DNA of 64,000 nt from Stictocephala bisonia. Its lineage: Eukaryota > Arthropoda > Insecta > Hemiptera > Membracidae. This document shows, in pieces, positions 53,040 to 64,000 of this stretch. The notes under the pieces are model-generated. The model ran no database searches. It saw nothing but the letters and a program-made list of their open reading frames with translations, and had not been told where the DNA came from. The stretch is taken from positions 719,111 to 783,110 of the forward strand of contig JAQJVL010000047.1 of assembly GCA_035578905.1 (NCBI GenBank). Direction: 5' to 3'. Positions within the stretch are counted from its first letter, which is position 1. Every line of letters starts with the position of its first letter. Both the position numbers and the translations under genes were made by a program.

Positions 53040-56005
53040 GATTACTTCATCATCATCATCAGTCAACGTTTCCGCTTTCGCAGGTCGTCTGACACAGCCT
53101 CTTCCACTTCTGTCTGTCTCTCCACGTCTTCTCCTCCTCCACCTGTACCCTCCGAAGTCCCCTTCTCTCCACATCTCTCCACACCTGGTCTATCCATCTT
53201 CCTCTCGGCCTTCCCCTCGGTCTCCTTCCTCCCTCTTGTTTCTCCAAGGCTATCTTTGGCATTCTGTTATCTTCCATCCTCTTCACATGACCCATCCACT
53301 GTATCCTCCTTCTTTCCATCGTTTTCTGTAATGTTATTACTCCCAGCCTCTCTCTGATTACTTCATTTCTTATTCTGTCTCTTCTACTAACCTTCTCTAT
53401 TCCTCTCAGGAATCTCATCTCCGCTGCTTGTAATCTGCTGATGTCACTTTTATTCCATGTCCATGTCTCCGCTCCATATAATAAGATTGGCTGGTAATAC
53501 ATTTTATACATTAACAATTTTGCCTCCTTCCCAATATTCCAATTCCATAGTATCTTTTTCACTAGATTGAAAAACTGTCCACTTTTCCAAATTCTTTTTC
53601 CTATTTCCTTTGTCATCGTACCCTTGCTTGTTATTGTACTACCCAAATAACAGAAATCTTCTACTCTTTCCAGGACATTCCCTTGAATTGATATATCTTC
53701 ATTTCCTCCATCCATTCTTCCCACCTTCATTACCTTACATTTTTGTACATTCATCTTCAGTCCATACTTCTTTGCCACTTCTGCCCATTTCGCCAACTCT
53801 CGTTCCAACTCTTCTTCTCTTTCTTCCCATATCATTACATCATCTGCATATGCAACCACCTTCAAGTCCTCAGCTCTTCTGTCCATCTGAACCCCTGCAA
53901 TGATTTCATCCATGATCACATTGAAAAGAAAAGGTGATAGTACACTACCCTGTCTTACACCTCTCTCTGTTTTAAAGGATTGCGTGAATTTTTCTTCTAT
54001 CCTTACTTTACTTTTACATATTTCATAAAGATTCCTAATCCTTTCAATTATCCCCTCCTTTATCCCTCTTCTTCTCAGATTCTCCCAAATCATTTCTCTC
54101 TTCACTTTGTCATATGCTTTTTGTAAATCTATGAACGCTATCACTGTATCCTTTCCATACTCCCATCTCTTTTCCAGCACTTGCCTTATCACAAAAATCG
54201 CATCTACTGTTGACCTACCCCTTCTAAATCCACACTGCTCCTCTCTTCCTGTTTCTTCCAGTACTGGTTTTATTTTTTGAAGCAGTAACCTTTCGTAGAT
54301 CTTCATACTCTGACACAAAAGGGTTATCCCCCTATAATTCTCACACTTCTGTTTGTTCCCTTTTTTATAAATTGGTACAATTATGCCCATTTCCCAGTCT
54401 TTTGGTATCCTCTTACTTTTCCATATCCCCCTCATCACTCTGTATAACCATTGCATTCCCATCGGTCCTGCCGCTTTAATCATCTCCACCGTCACTTCAT
54501 CCTCTCCTGGTGACTTTCCATCCTTCATCTCCTTTACCGCTTTTTCCAATTCTCCTATACTTAAGTTTTCATCGTCTTCCGTATTAATCATCTCCTCTCC
54601 CATTCCATCTTCTTCCCCCTCCGTTCCTTCTAACAATTCCTTAAAATAATCTTTCCATGTTTCCAACACCTCCTGCTCCTTCCATTTAATTTCCCCACTC
54701 ACATCTATTACTTTAGTCATCATTTCTTTTGGTTTTGTCTTATTTTTTATCAATCCATAAAAGATCTTCTTATTTCCTTCAAAATTTGACTTCATTTTTT
54801 CTTCAAATTCCTTCCATGACTTTTCTTTAGCTTCCTTTAACATCTTTTTTGCTTCTTTGTCAAGTCTCTTCCATCGCTCCCTTTTCTCATCTGTCCTTTC
54901 CTTAAACCACTCTCTCCAAGCTCTATTTTTATTCTTAATTGCTTCCGCAATTCCTTCGTTCCACCATGGTGTCTCTTTATCCCTTTTCCTCCCTGATGTT
55001 CTTCCGCACGTTTCCTCCGCTGTTTCAACTATTGCCTTTTTGAATCTTATCCATTCCTCCTCTCCTGTTTTACTTTCATCTCTGGGTACTTTTTCTTTTA
55101 ATTTCTTCACAAAGTCCTCCTTTACTTCTCTGTCCCTCAATTTCCATGTTTTAATCCTTGTCAGCCTTGCAACCCTTCCAATTTTGAACCACTTAAAAAC
55201 CGCTATCAGTAATCTGTGATCCCCCCCCAGATTTTCACTTGGTATAACTTTTACATCTATCAAAAAAGGTTGTAAACACTTTTTAACTAACACGTAGTCT
55301 ATCAAACTTGGGTGTTCTCCATTCCAACTATACCTAGTGAACTTCTGACTCTCCCTCTTCGCGTGCCACGTGTTTCCCACTATCACTTCATTCCTCAAAC
55401 ATAAGTCCAACAACTTCTCTCCTTCCTGATTCCTTTCCCCTATCCCATAGCCTCCCATAATCTCTTCATATCCCTGTCTATCCATTCCTACTCGTGCATT
55501 CATATCTCCAATTATCACAGATTTCTCTTCTCTTAGTTGTCTTTCAAGCTCCTCTTCAAACTCTACTTTCTCTTCTTCTGTACATCCTGTTTGTGGTGCA
55601 TATGCTTGTATTATATCCATCATCTCTCTCCCCATCCTAATTGTGATCTTAATTAATCTGTCATTTACTGGCTCAACATTTATTACACTACTCGTCATCT
55701 TCTTGCTCATCACTATTGCCACCCCATTTCTCCTACCATTCTCCCCTCCAGACCACCATATCTTATATCCAAACCCCACCTCTCTCTCTCCCCTACCTTT
55801 CCATCTTGTTTCGCTGATTCCCAATATATCCAAACTTCTTCTCCTCATCACCTCCACCACTTCTTCCATCTTACCTCTTAACGTAACTAAATTTATTGTT
55901 CCCAATCTGATTTTTGTATGATTGCCAAGTTGTTGCCTTTTAATTCCGTCCTTTCCGAGGCTGTGTTTATTCTTGAAAGCATATTTTAATCCACTACCGG
56001 CTTGC
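53040..56005 (-). mobile_element. RTE-type LINE, near full length
   Basis: The element reads on the minus strand. Its 3' end is a (TGA/ATG)n run, TGATGATGATGATGAAGT, directly after the stop codon, the short microsatellite tail known for RTE-clade LINEs. The coding frame upstream is intact over 948 codons. GC-richer sequence that may be 5' untranslated or flanking LINE DNA extends to about 56190. No target duplication could be fixed. Confidence 0.85.
53059..55905 (-). CDS. RTE LINE ORF: endonuclease plus reverse transcriptase
   Basis: 948 uninterrupted codons. Residues 1-230 form an apurinic-type endonuclease: TINLVTLRGK (catalytic Asn kept), GISETRW, IIQAYAPQTG, VIIGDMNARVG, HPSLIDYVL and GGDHRLLI. 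A Lys/Glu-rich linker follows. The reverse transcriptase spans about 480-770, with AFIDLQKAYDKVKR (motif A), GVRQGSVLSPFLFNVIMDEI (motif B) and VVAYADDVMIW (YADD at 686-689). The tail has YGAETWTW and RRIQWMGHVKRM. The listed start is a TTG. The frame is open further to about 56005 without an ATG, so the true start is unknown. All catalytic residues are present, so this copy could be active or only recently silent. Confidence 0.92.
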   Translation of the reverse strand: MGTINLVTLRGKMEEVVEVMRRRSLDILGISETRWKGRGEREVGFGYKIWWSGGENGRRNGVAIVMSKKMTSSVINVEPVNDRLIKITIRMGREMMDIIQAYAPQTGCTEEEKVEFEEELERQLREEKSVIIGDMNARVGMDRQGYEEIMGGYGIGERNQEGEKLLDLCLRNEVIVGNTWHAKRESQKFTRYSWNGEHPSLIDYVLVKKCLQPFLIDVKVIPSENLGGDHRLLIAVFKWFKIGRVARLTRIKTWKLRDREVKEDFVKKLKEKVPRDESKTGEEEWIRFKKAIVETAEETCGRTSGRKRDKETPWWNEGIAEAIKNKNRAWREWFKERTDEKRERWKRLDKEAKKMLKEAKEKSWKEFEEKMKSNFEGNKKIFYGLIKNKTKPKEMMTKVIDVSGEIKWKEQEVLETWKDYFKELLEGTEGEEDGMGEEMINTEDDENLSIGELEKAVKEMKDGKSPGEDEVTVEMIKAAGPMGMQWLYRVMRGIWKSKRIPKDWEMGIIVPIYKKGNKQKCENYRGITLLCQSMKIYERLLLQKIKPVLEETGREEQCGFRRGRSTVDAIFVIRQVLEKRWEYGKDTVIAFIDLQKAYDKVKREMIWENLRRRGIKEGIIERIRNLYEICKSKVRIEEKFTQSFKTERGVRQGSVLSPFLFNVIMDEIIAGVQMDRRAEDLKVVAYADDVMIWEEREEELERELAKWAEVAKKYGLKMNVQKCKVMKVGRMDGGNEDISIQGNVLERVEDFCYLGSTITSKGTMTKEIGKRIWKSGQFFNLVKKILWNWNIGKEAKLLMYKMYYQPILLYGAETWTWNKSDISRLQAAEMRFLRGIEKVSRRDRIRNEVIRERLGVITLQKTMERRRIQWMGHVKRMEDNRMPKIALEKQEGGRRPRGRPRGRWIDQVWRDVERRGLRRVQVEEEKTWRDRQKWKRLCQTTCESGNVD

Positions 56006-58427
56006 TAGGCCTGTCGCAGCTTCACCAGAGCCCTGTTAGCCGTCATTTTCAAAGTTCCTGTGCAGCCTTACCAGCAACCTTGCAGGTACCAGGGCACACG
56101 AAGTCCCCGCTGGCATCGCCCCCACAGGCAATCTCCTACTAATGACGTTGCCCGTCCCTCACGACGTGGACGTAGGGTTGGACTTATGAGGGACTTATTT
56201 GATTACTTGTTACAATAAAATACACATGAATAGACAAGTATTATGAATAGTAACATATATATCATAGATATAAAATTGGTTTTGAAATTTACCTATTTTA
56301 TACAGTGTAGTATTTTAACTGTAAACATTTTTATTTTAAAATAGGTGCAATATTTATAGCGTCTGTTTGGTTGCTGCCAAAACCATACGATATATTCACT
56401 GTGAAATGATCAAAGTTTTATGTAACTTAAATAAACAAAGCAAAGCTAAATAATTCAGCAAATGAAACTTAGAATTGTATTATAATGTAAAAAGAATTTC
56501 CTCGATTTTATATTTACAGACCTGAACATTAAATCATTTAATTAATTACTACAAATCATCCTTCTAAGATACATTGGTGAAATAGTCTCAGTACTGTATT
56601 AATAAATTACTAACTTTTTAGCCCCTTGCCTTGACAGTGAACGTCAATATACCCACGTAAGCGAGCGCATAACAAAAATATGGACGTTTATAACACTCAG
56701 AATCCTATAAAAGGCAATAATTGATTTAGAATACTCTTCGTTTCTATCTTTGTTTTCATGGAATATGGCCGTAAATTATTGGATGGAATTTGTATTCATG
56801 GAATATGGCCCCCACCCCTGAGTTCCAATTTATTGCTCGGTATGAGAGTAATTATCGATTCTAATTAGTTGGTCTACCACACAAAAAACAATATAATTGA
56901 CTTACTTGTTTACATATAAGTAATTTATTTACATTTCCATAGTGTGACGAAAAAATGGAAATTCGTTTGTTGCTTTCAAATGTAAATATTAAATCGTAGA
57001 AATTATTATTTATTTGTAAGGATAGTATATTTTGACAATCTGATCACGTGATGTAAGATAAGGAAAGTCGACGCCCTGGTAATTTGTTATTTCCGCCCCA
57101 GGATAGGAAGTTCAAGGTCACACACAGGGCTCGCCAACTGAGTTGAGTTGACTGCCCGAGCACTACCGCATCTCGAGCTCTGATCAATAATTTGATTCAA
57201 ACGTTCAAAGATGAATTGAAGAAATTACTAAAATTTTTATAATTTATGTGTTTAGTATATACCTTGATTTTGTTACTTATAGATGAGCTCTACACCCTCC
57301 CCCCTCCATTGTAGACGCGAACTAATACAGGCTCTTATGGAAGAATATTACAAAGTAAATTTAATTTATTCATAAGAAAATGGTTTACAAAAATACATAT
57401 GTACAATAAACAAAAAATTATTGGCCTAACGGATTGTGCATGGTGGGATTACGCGTGCAGTGATGCCTTTTGCGTCTGTCTGATTATCTTACATTGTTGT
57501 TTGTGTACTTTTTACTGAATTATGGCACTTTTGAACTTTTCAGATTCCCGTCTATCTACTTTTTATTATTTTCTCAAAGAATTTATTGTTTATGCTAGAG
57601 AGCTAAAAACCTTTTATTTTGACAACTTTACCGATTAAATACTAATTATTATATTTCATTACAATTAAAATTTGAAAAATATAAGGACTTAAATAGCTCT
57701 TAACGAATTTAATGAGACCGAAATAGCTACAATTGGCTAAGAACAGAGCTTACAAATAAGGAGATTCAACCCCTTTTCAGGGCGCGACAACCAATTGTGA
57801 TGTCAATATATCTGCCTGGTTATTTATTTATATTTTAAACAATGACAATAAAAACAACTATGCAATCACTTAATAAATTAACGACAATATTCGACATAAG
57901 AGCCAAATTTATGAAACTGTGTACCGTACTTGCAGCCGAGGAATGGTAAGATGATATAAAAATCTGTCTATCGCTGACTAAAATCGCTTTTTAAAATTTC
58001 AATGACAGCTCCAGTTTTATTTTGGCACTAGTTTGAATATTGGGTAACTTCAATAACCTATAAAATCGAAATGAAGGAGAATTCGGAAATTTTAAAAAGC
58101 GATTTGAGTAAAAAATGTCTTTATCTTTAAATATATACTTCATTTATATTTTTCCGACAGTAAATAAAGTCATTATCTTGGACCACGCAAAGTAGTTTTT
58201 ACGCTTCTCAGCGCGGGGGTTTAGAGCCCTCTTAACGACGCCGACATCACCTTTGACATCTACCTCTACTATGCCACTGACGACATCAACAACAACGACA
58301 AGTACTCTATCTGCCACCTTTTCACCCAGCTGTTCAACTACTACAGGTATGATGGCAACACCAGCGCATCACTTTACAGACATTAATAGTTTGACAGCGC
58401 AACCTTCAACTTCATTTTCTGCCAGCA
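56006..58427. other. Gene-free stretch
   Basis: 56006-56190 is GC-richer and may be LINE 5' sequence. The remainder is AT-rich. The frame 58253-58495 is Thr/Ser-rich and runs into the LINE fragment, so it is not a gene on its own. Confidence 0.45.
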
Positions 58428-58558
58428 GATCGTTTACCACTAAGCTGTTTAATTGCATCATTCACATCACCTTGACATACTTGATTAATAACTAAGGCTA
58501 GGGAAGACAGGCAAGTTTCAGGGTCAATGACATTATCAGTTCAAGAGGATGGAGTGAA

Positions 58559-59395
58559 GGTTTTCACATTGGGTACCGTGCTCCTACTGTGCTCCTACCG
58601 TGTCCATGTCGCGCGTTTTCAGCAGTAGGGACCCGGCTACTGTCGTGCTCCTACCGTGACCCTGTAGTTCTCCAGTCTTCCCTCACTTACAGAAACAGAA
58701 TTTCTGCTACATATAGTCAAAATCGCTATATCTAGCTCAAAATGTTACATGTAGGCTAACGTGCTACATGTAACATTTGCTTTATAACATATTTTTCTAT
58801 ATAGCACGTTTTGCTATATAACTTTTTTTATATAGCAAGTTTTGCTATATAGCATTTTTTGCTATATAAAATGTTTTGATATAATATAGCATTTGTTGCT
58901 ATATAACATATTTTGATATATAGCATTTTTTGCTATATAGCATGTTTTGCTAAATAGAATGTGTTGCCATCTGTATAGAACTACTGTAAACGCGGTTTTA
59001 TAATATAGAACTCACTACTCTGTCACTGAAATGGATCAGGACGTTACGGATGTTGTTATTGCTTGAGTGGTTTATTCAACAGTTAAAAAGTAAATAAATA
59101 AGATGAAACGGCCGAAGCGGTGACGTAGGGCGACATGTAAGGCATTTTCACCTGACTTACTGTGCACCTGTCGTGCTCATACTGCCTACCGGTCATTTTC
59201 GCCGGTCGCTCGGTGGAGCGATCGAAAACAACACGACATGAGCACAGTGGGAGCACGGTAGGAGCACGACAGGTCATGTGAAAATCGCAAACTGCTTTCC
59301 CATACAAAATAGATGGAATAGACCATTTTTCGATTCCACATGACACGACACGGTAGGAGCACAGTAGGAGCACGGTGCCCTATGTGAAAACCGGC
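58559..59395. mobile_element. Foldback MITE with GTGCTCCTAC repeats
   Basis: The ends are inverted copies of about 46 bp (GGTTTTCACATTGGGTACCG and the complement of CGGTGCCCTATGTGAAAACC), each followed by repeated GTGCTCCTACTGTGCTCCTA words. Further inverted copies of CACCTGTCGTGCTC occur inside. Short inverted subterminal repeats of this kind are typical of non-autonomous DNA transposons. The family is not assigned and no clean target duplication was seen. Confidence 0.7.
58780..58965. repeat. TATAGCA tandem words
   Basis: About ten copies of CTATATAGCA(T/A)(G/T)TTTTG with unit length 18-20 bp inside the MITE. Confidence 0.8.
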
Positions 59396-60056
59396 CTTTA
59401 AAGTACACAGTAAATGCTTCTGCGATGTTACTATCTCCTTCAATAATCTGACTTTCGTCTGACATATCACTATTGAACATATCTCGGAACAAATAGGGAA
59501 CCAATGATGAGTCAGTGAGGGAAGAGTCAGGGCTTTCACTATTTATATGGTGTTGTTGAAGAACTAAATGTATAAATATTTCAATTCAAAACATTGTGAA
59601 GTCTTCCACAGTGGGCTTGACTAATTTCTCTAAAGTGATAAACATACTCGTGGCTATGTGAAAGGGTCGTATCCCATTTCTAGTAGATGTTCTTTTGTGG
59701 AACCAATTGCAAAAGATCGGCTTTCTTCAACTTCTTCATCGCACTTCATCGACATGGATCAAGAAAATTGTTTGTATTATCTTAAAAATAAGCTTATATA
59801 TTTTTTTATAAATAAATAAGTCTATATATTTTTAAACAAAGCAATTGAGCCTATTTTTCATATATTTAGTAAACAATAACTTCATGTTGATGAATGAGTA
59901 GTGCAATTTTCTTATTTTTAAAATAGTTTTGCGAAAATAAAACTGGTAATTTTAAATCAGAGCAAAAAAATAATTTGGAACTTAAACCTCAATAATACGA
60001 ACAAAAATACATTATATTATTTTTCGAGAATAATAATTCGCCCATTGAAATATATA

Positions 60057-60821
60057 CAGGATCGAAAAAATTTGGAAACGCTTTCACAACTTTTCTTTGA
60101 CTTCACTGGTACAAGTGAAATCTTGTACATCATCATGGTTACAAAGAAGACACTTTTTGGCGCCATTAGAGACATTTCATCTTATCAGGGAGACGGTCCA
60201 CGTAGAGTTGAATGAAAATCTTTAATGTAAGCCTAGGTCAATTTAGGTATCAAATTAAAATTGTATTCAATAGAAATTAATTACCAAACTTCGAAAGGTC
60301 TATTCTTTCCAGAGTAGCGGTCATTTAAATTTTAAAGTAACTAATTTGAACAATATTATTTCACCGCTATTTAAGGATTTTAAGTATTATTCTGATAAAA
60401 AATTACACTTTATGGAACACAATAACTCAAATAAATTAAATTATCAAATTATCTTGGAAAAAATAAAGTTGTTGTGAAAGCGTAAAAATATGAGAACGCC
60501 TTCAATATGGGAATTCATTGTTCAAATTAGTTACTTCGAAATTCAAATGACCACTACTCTGGAAAGGATAGACCTTTCGAAGTCAGGTTTGTGGCAATTA
60601 ATTTCTGTTGAATATACTTTAAATTTGATACAACAATTTTCTAGGCTGACATTAAAGATTTTCATTCAACTCCACGTTGGCCGTCCCCCTGAAAAGATGA
60701 AATGTCGCTAATAGCGTCAAAAAGTGTGTTCTTTGTAAACATGATGATGTACAAGATTTCATTTTTACCAGTAAAGTCATAGAAAAATTGTGAAAGCGTT
60801 TTTATATTTTGTTCCACCCTG
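60057..60821. mobile_element. Foldback element, 765 bp, TA target
   Basis: Arms of about 320 bp (60057-60370 and 60500-60821) are inverted copies. The ends read CAGGATCGAAAAA and CAGGGTGGAACAAAA inward and both are flanked by TA. Each arm includes GTACATCATCATG and GACGCTATTAGCGACATTTC-like words. It is similar in design, not in sequence, to 8751-9711. The open frame 60490-60711 is part of the arm. Confidence 0.72.
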
Positions 60822-61319
60822 TATATCGTATGGTTTGTTGTCAGCTACCATTTGTTAGTTTAAAAAATCTGTCATATGTATTTGGATCAAGATCCAAAAG
60901 TCATGTTAATATTGTCATGTCATTAATAAGAATAAAAAAAATTGGGTGTGCGTCGGACCACACGGTGGAAGTTATACTTCTTTGGCCATTCTCATACACC
61001 CACTCACGCACACAAACAGACAGGATATATAAATGAAATATAAGACATTTTTCAATATTATTCAATATATTTATCTTCAATATATTAGGCCTATACGTGA
61101 CTTCATTATTATATTATACACCTATATTATCATTATCAGTAATTTCTTCGATTAACAATCGATTAATCGATAGTTCTTAAAAATTTGTTCTTACTTTTCA
61201 GCGTGACGCGGTTTCTCGACCAACATCCCATCCCAAAGTGTCTAACGGGCGCAAAGAAGTATAACTTCAAAAATGTAAAGTGATCTCCTATCAGAAAGCT
61301 GAGTACAATCCATCGAGCC
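60822..61319. other. Intergenic with a small inverted repeat
   Basis: GAAGTTATACTTCTTT near 60967 and AAAGAAGTATAACTTC near 61256 are perfect inverted copies about 290 bp apart. They may be the ends of a short unassigned element. No gene. Confidence 0.35.
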
Positions 61320-62330
61320 ATTTAGGACCTGCCACATTGATTCTGTTTATGCTGGCTGATCCCTTCGTAAAAGAGCGCAGGGGGCAATCTATAACTATGT
61401 GATCCATTGTTTGGATAGACTCCCCGCAATCACATGACTGTTCTAGTATCAATCCCCATTTATACTTCTAGTAGTTACATCTGCCCACGCCATTTCGGAA
61501 TCGACAGTATCCACTCCCTCGAGGGAGGTTCATCCCACCTAAAGATAAAATGATAAAACTTATTTAAATCGTGGATTACAACTGAACAACATTGTCTCGT
61601 CGTCAGTTCCATTAAGCCTAATTGTTTATCAGTTGGTGTAGTATGTCTATGTATGGAACATCAACTTGACTGACATGGTTACTCCCTGAGAACATTTACG
61701 TCACTGCCATATGTATGATAGACGCAAAACATCGTCTTCTGTTTACTAATACAAATCATTAGTTATCAATACAAAGTTATTTTAGCAATGAGCAATCGTC
61801 AAATGCAGGTTTAATTAAAGCTTTGAGACCTACACAAACAAGATCATCAGAGAACTCTATGGTACAACCATTAGCCATGAATGCCAAATCACTGGCCATT
61901 CTCACCAAAGCTATTAACTGAGTCAGACTCATTCTGCTAAAGGTTTGCAGTATGTATTGGAGCAAGCACATTATGGATATGACACGTGAATATTGAATGG
62001 ATTCAGTAGGCCTACGCCATTCGATGACCTTGACCATATTATATGAAAACACCCACAATGAAAGTACTATATATTCTTTATCTTTGAATGAGAACAAAGA
62101 TAAAGAACAAACATCAACATAATTGATTTGATTTTTTCAGACAGTACATGGATTTGTAAATTTAGGTCAGCAATAGTAAACAATTGCTATGTTTTTGCAA
62201 TCTCTGATAGGCACTTTGTTAGCACAAAAACAGTAATTGCCCCTAAAATAGACCATTGAGGCACTCCATGTTTTGTAGTTTCCATTCTGGAGTTTTTATC
62301 CTATAAGATTTAAGCAGTAATATGACGAGT
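61320..62330 (-). pseudogene. Decayed LINE, reverse transcriptase and 3' part
   Basis: On the minus strand, sequence near 62270-62300 reads HGVPQWSILGAITVFVL, a worn version of reverse transcriptase motif B. 61330-61540 reads WGLILEQSCDCGESIQTMDH, then DCPLRSFTKG, matching the C-terminal CDCG..QTMxHIVxxCPLR region of I/Jockey-group LINEs. The middle frame (61777-62097) is unrecognised. The copy has many stops and is old. Confidence 0.55.
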
Positions 62331-64000
62331 TTGCAGTAAAGTAAATATAAACTTAGAAAATAATTTTTTAAACATAGGTCCTAATTTTTCATCGGTTTTG
62401 TTATACGAGTCAAGACTTGTGGTTTAAGTCATGTTCATTTTTTATCGTTTTAATCAAGTAACAACGTGAAAATCAAGCACAATACATGTCTTGAAATCTC
62501 AGTTCTAGGGTTAAACTGTACATTGTTAAAAATAAATTGTTCAATTAATTTTACATTTCGATAATTACAGCACCATCTTAGGTTCAAATTATGAAGAACA
62601 TAAATATAATTAAATTTGAAAATCAATTGAACATCTTATCAAATATATAGAACCAATCCAAAAAGCACTAGAATGTGTTTTTGACTTAACACTCATAAGT
62701 AGATCTTTAGAAGTCGTGTGAAGAATGTTCGAAATACGATCATAAGTGAAATTGATTGGCCTATAGTTGAAAGCTTTATAGTTGTAATTGGAAAGACATT
62801 ACAGATTACTTTACTGGGAAAATGGTATACATATATTTTTAGTGCTTCACGGAGAACTTTTTTGAAATGTTCTATTGTAATAGGATGGAAATTTTTATGC
62901 TAATACAATATAAATACTCTAATATTTATTCCATTTCTCCTAACTCACTAAAAAAAGTTATTTAAAATCAGAAACAAGTGGGCATCATTATATATTTAAG
63001 AGCACCCCCCCCCCCCCCAATTCATTACATTATAAATTATAATTATGAGCTTACTCATATCGGCAACACCCCCTGCAATGTTGGGGGTGTGCCATCTGGC
63101 ATACGTCGAAACAAGTGAAACTCTCACTGCCATCTGCCAGCTCAGAAATACACGGGGTGAACGACCTTCAATGGCATTTTCCTTCCTCACACCAGATTTA
63201 GAACACAAAAGCTTTAAAATTGTGTTTGATAATTGAATGTATCTAAAAATACTAAACATTTCTACTCTCTTAACACATACAAAGAAAATTAATCATTATG
63301 TTTCTTTTGATAGTAACTGTAGGATTTTTGCTGATTAGGCCTATACTGGAATTGAACTAACTGGTCTGATTTGATTAAGCCACGTTTACACCATGCAACT
63401 AATTCAATAAACTTTTGTTTGTTAAACATGTTTGATCAAACGTTTGTTTATTGATTTTTTTAGACATTTGTTGTAGAATACAGACCTAAATCGATTTCTT
63501 ATACAACAGTGTTAAGCAACATGTTTAGTTCATATTCAACCTTTAGTGACCATGACGTTTTCAAGCAGTGAGGACGTGTGGTCGCTGACACTTCTTGTGT
63601 GGTTAAATGCTGTGCGAAAACTGTAAGAGCTAACAGCCGGCTTTGGCGTGCCCTTCGTTGGAAGCGAGGAAGAAATGATTTTCACTAGATTTACAAAGAG
63701 ATTATACTTTTTTATCCCTAGCAACACTTTCATCTCTACTGACTAATGAAAAATTGTTGGAGTCGGTTCAGGAATTTCAATTCTTGTGTTACGGTACTAG
63801 ATCTTGTGCTTTGTTAGTTCTGAACGTTACCGTCAATAATCTTTTATAAATAAGTTGCACAGTGCATTCCAATTTTCAACAAGTTTATGAAATAAATGTC
63901 ATGAAATACAGTTTCCCTTTGATCTTTACCGACTCGGGTCGGGAAGGCTGCAGCCCGATTTTTAGTTCAACAACCGCTTGTTGTAGGCCTACAACGTTGT
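62331..64000. other. Gene-free stretch
   Basis: AT-rich with a C-run (about 14 C) at 63005-63018 and a GC-richer block at 63060-63180 without a recognised protein. No supported gene. Confidence 0.45.

Larger units (their letters stand above)
58428..59545 (-). pseudogene. Second copy of the CR1/Jockey-like LINE, split
   Basis: 58428-58558 is over 95 percent identical to 29419-29550 of the LINE that holds the Polinton. 59396-59545 continues the same protein upstream (minus strand SLVPYLFRDMFNSDMSDES, then NIAEAFTVYFK). The two parts are separated by an inserted foldback MITE. Only the linker region before the reverse transcriptase is present, so this is a short dead fragment. Confidence 0.8.

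Noticed and set aside
53031..55921. Several plus-strand frames opposite the RTE LINE
   Set aside because: Shadows of the 948-codon minus-strand gene, with Ser/Pro/Leu-rich composition typical of antisense reading.
63005..63018. C-run as G-quadruplex or switch element
   Set aside because: A plain mononucleotide run, of uncertain length in assemblies; no further structure.

Overview
This window is repeat-dense, AT-rich animal DNA, most likely from an arthropod and probably an insect. The evidence is spliceosomal introns, tRNA-derived SINEs, a Polinton (Maverick), Harbinger, hAT and Mutator-like DNA transposons, and CR1/Jockey-like and RTE-like LINEs. I found no convincing single-copy host gene. 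Almost everything that can be named is a mobile element or was carried by one. The species cannot be fixed from the sequence.

Layout. 1-13200: AT-rich DNA with a TIR element (654-2360) that holds a nested hairpin element, a Mutator-like element with a broken transposase (3628-4714), SINEs, a long foldback element (8751-9711), and a TIR-bounded element built on a 92-bp minisatellite (10201-11148). 13215-29571: a CR1/Jockey-like LINE on the minus strand, split by a 14.3-kb Polinton (14157-28480) with a perfect 6-bp target duplication, AGCCTT. 30236-33564: a nearly complete Harbinger transposon carrying a MADF-type protein gene and a HARBI1-type nuclease gene. It sits in one copy of a duplicated segment whose partner near 38.4-39.0 kb lacks it. 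34390-37860: a stretch that looks like damaged consensus sequence rather than biology. 39.5-40.3 kb: three tandem arrays. 40803-44946: a hAT-type element with an 8-bp target duplication and a Gypsy-like solo LTR nested inside. 45503-46101: a short hAT MITE. 46.6-48.7 kb: a decayed BED-finger hAT transposase. 53040-56005: an RTE-type LINE whose 948-codon frame is unbroken. 58428-59545: a second copy of the Polinton's target LINE, split by a foldback MITE. 60057-60821: another foldback element. 61.3-62.4 kb: remains of a third LINE.

The Polinton is the main object of interest. It has 680-750 bp TIRs, a protein-primed family B DNA polymerase split over two overlapping frames, a decayed retroviral-type integrase, several lineage-specific small genes, and a multi-exon gene ending in an IAP-type RING finger. 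I found no capsid, minor capsid, protease or packaging ATPase gene, so this copy looks like a form without a virion module. Its ends hold a dense group of motifs matching CCAAT-box, CACGTG E-box, YY1/Pho and NRF1/EWG sites. Near the right TIR a piece of a polymerase gene lies between two facing tRNA-like half genes.

In the Polinton the polymerase and integrase would act in replication and insertion. The RING protein would be an accessory, host-directed factor, which is inference. In the Harbinger the MADF protein would bind DNA and bring in the nuclease, as is known for that family.
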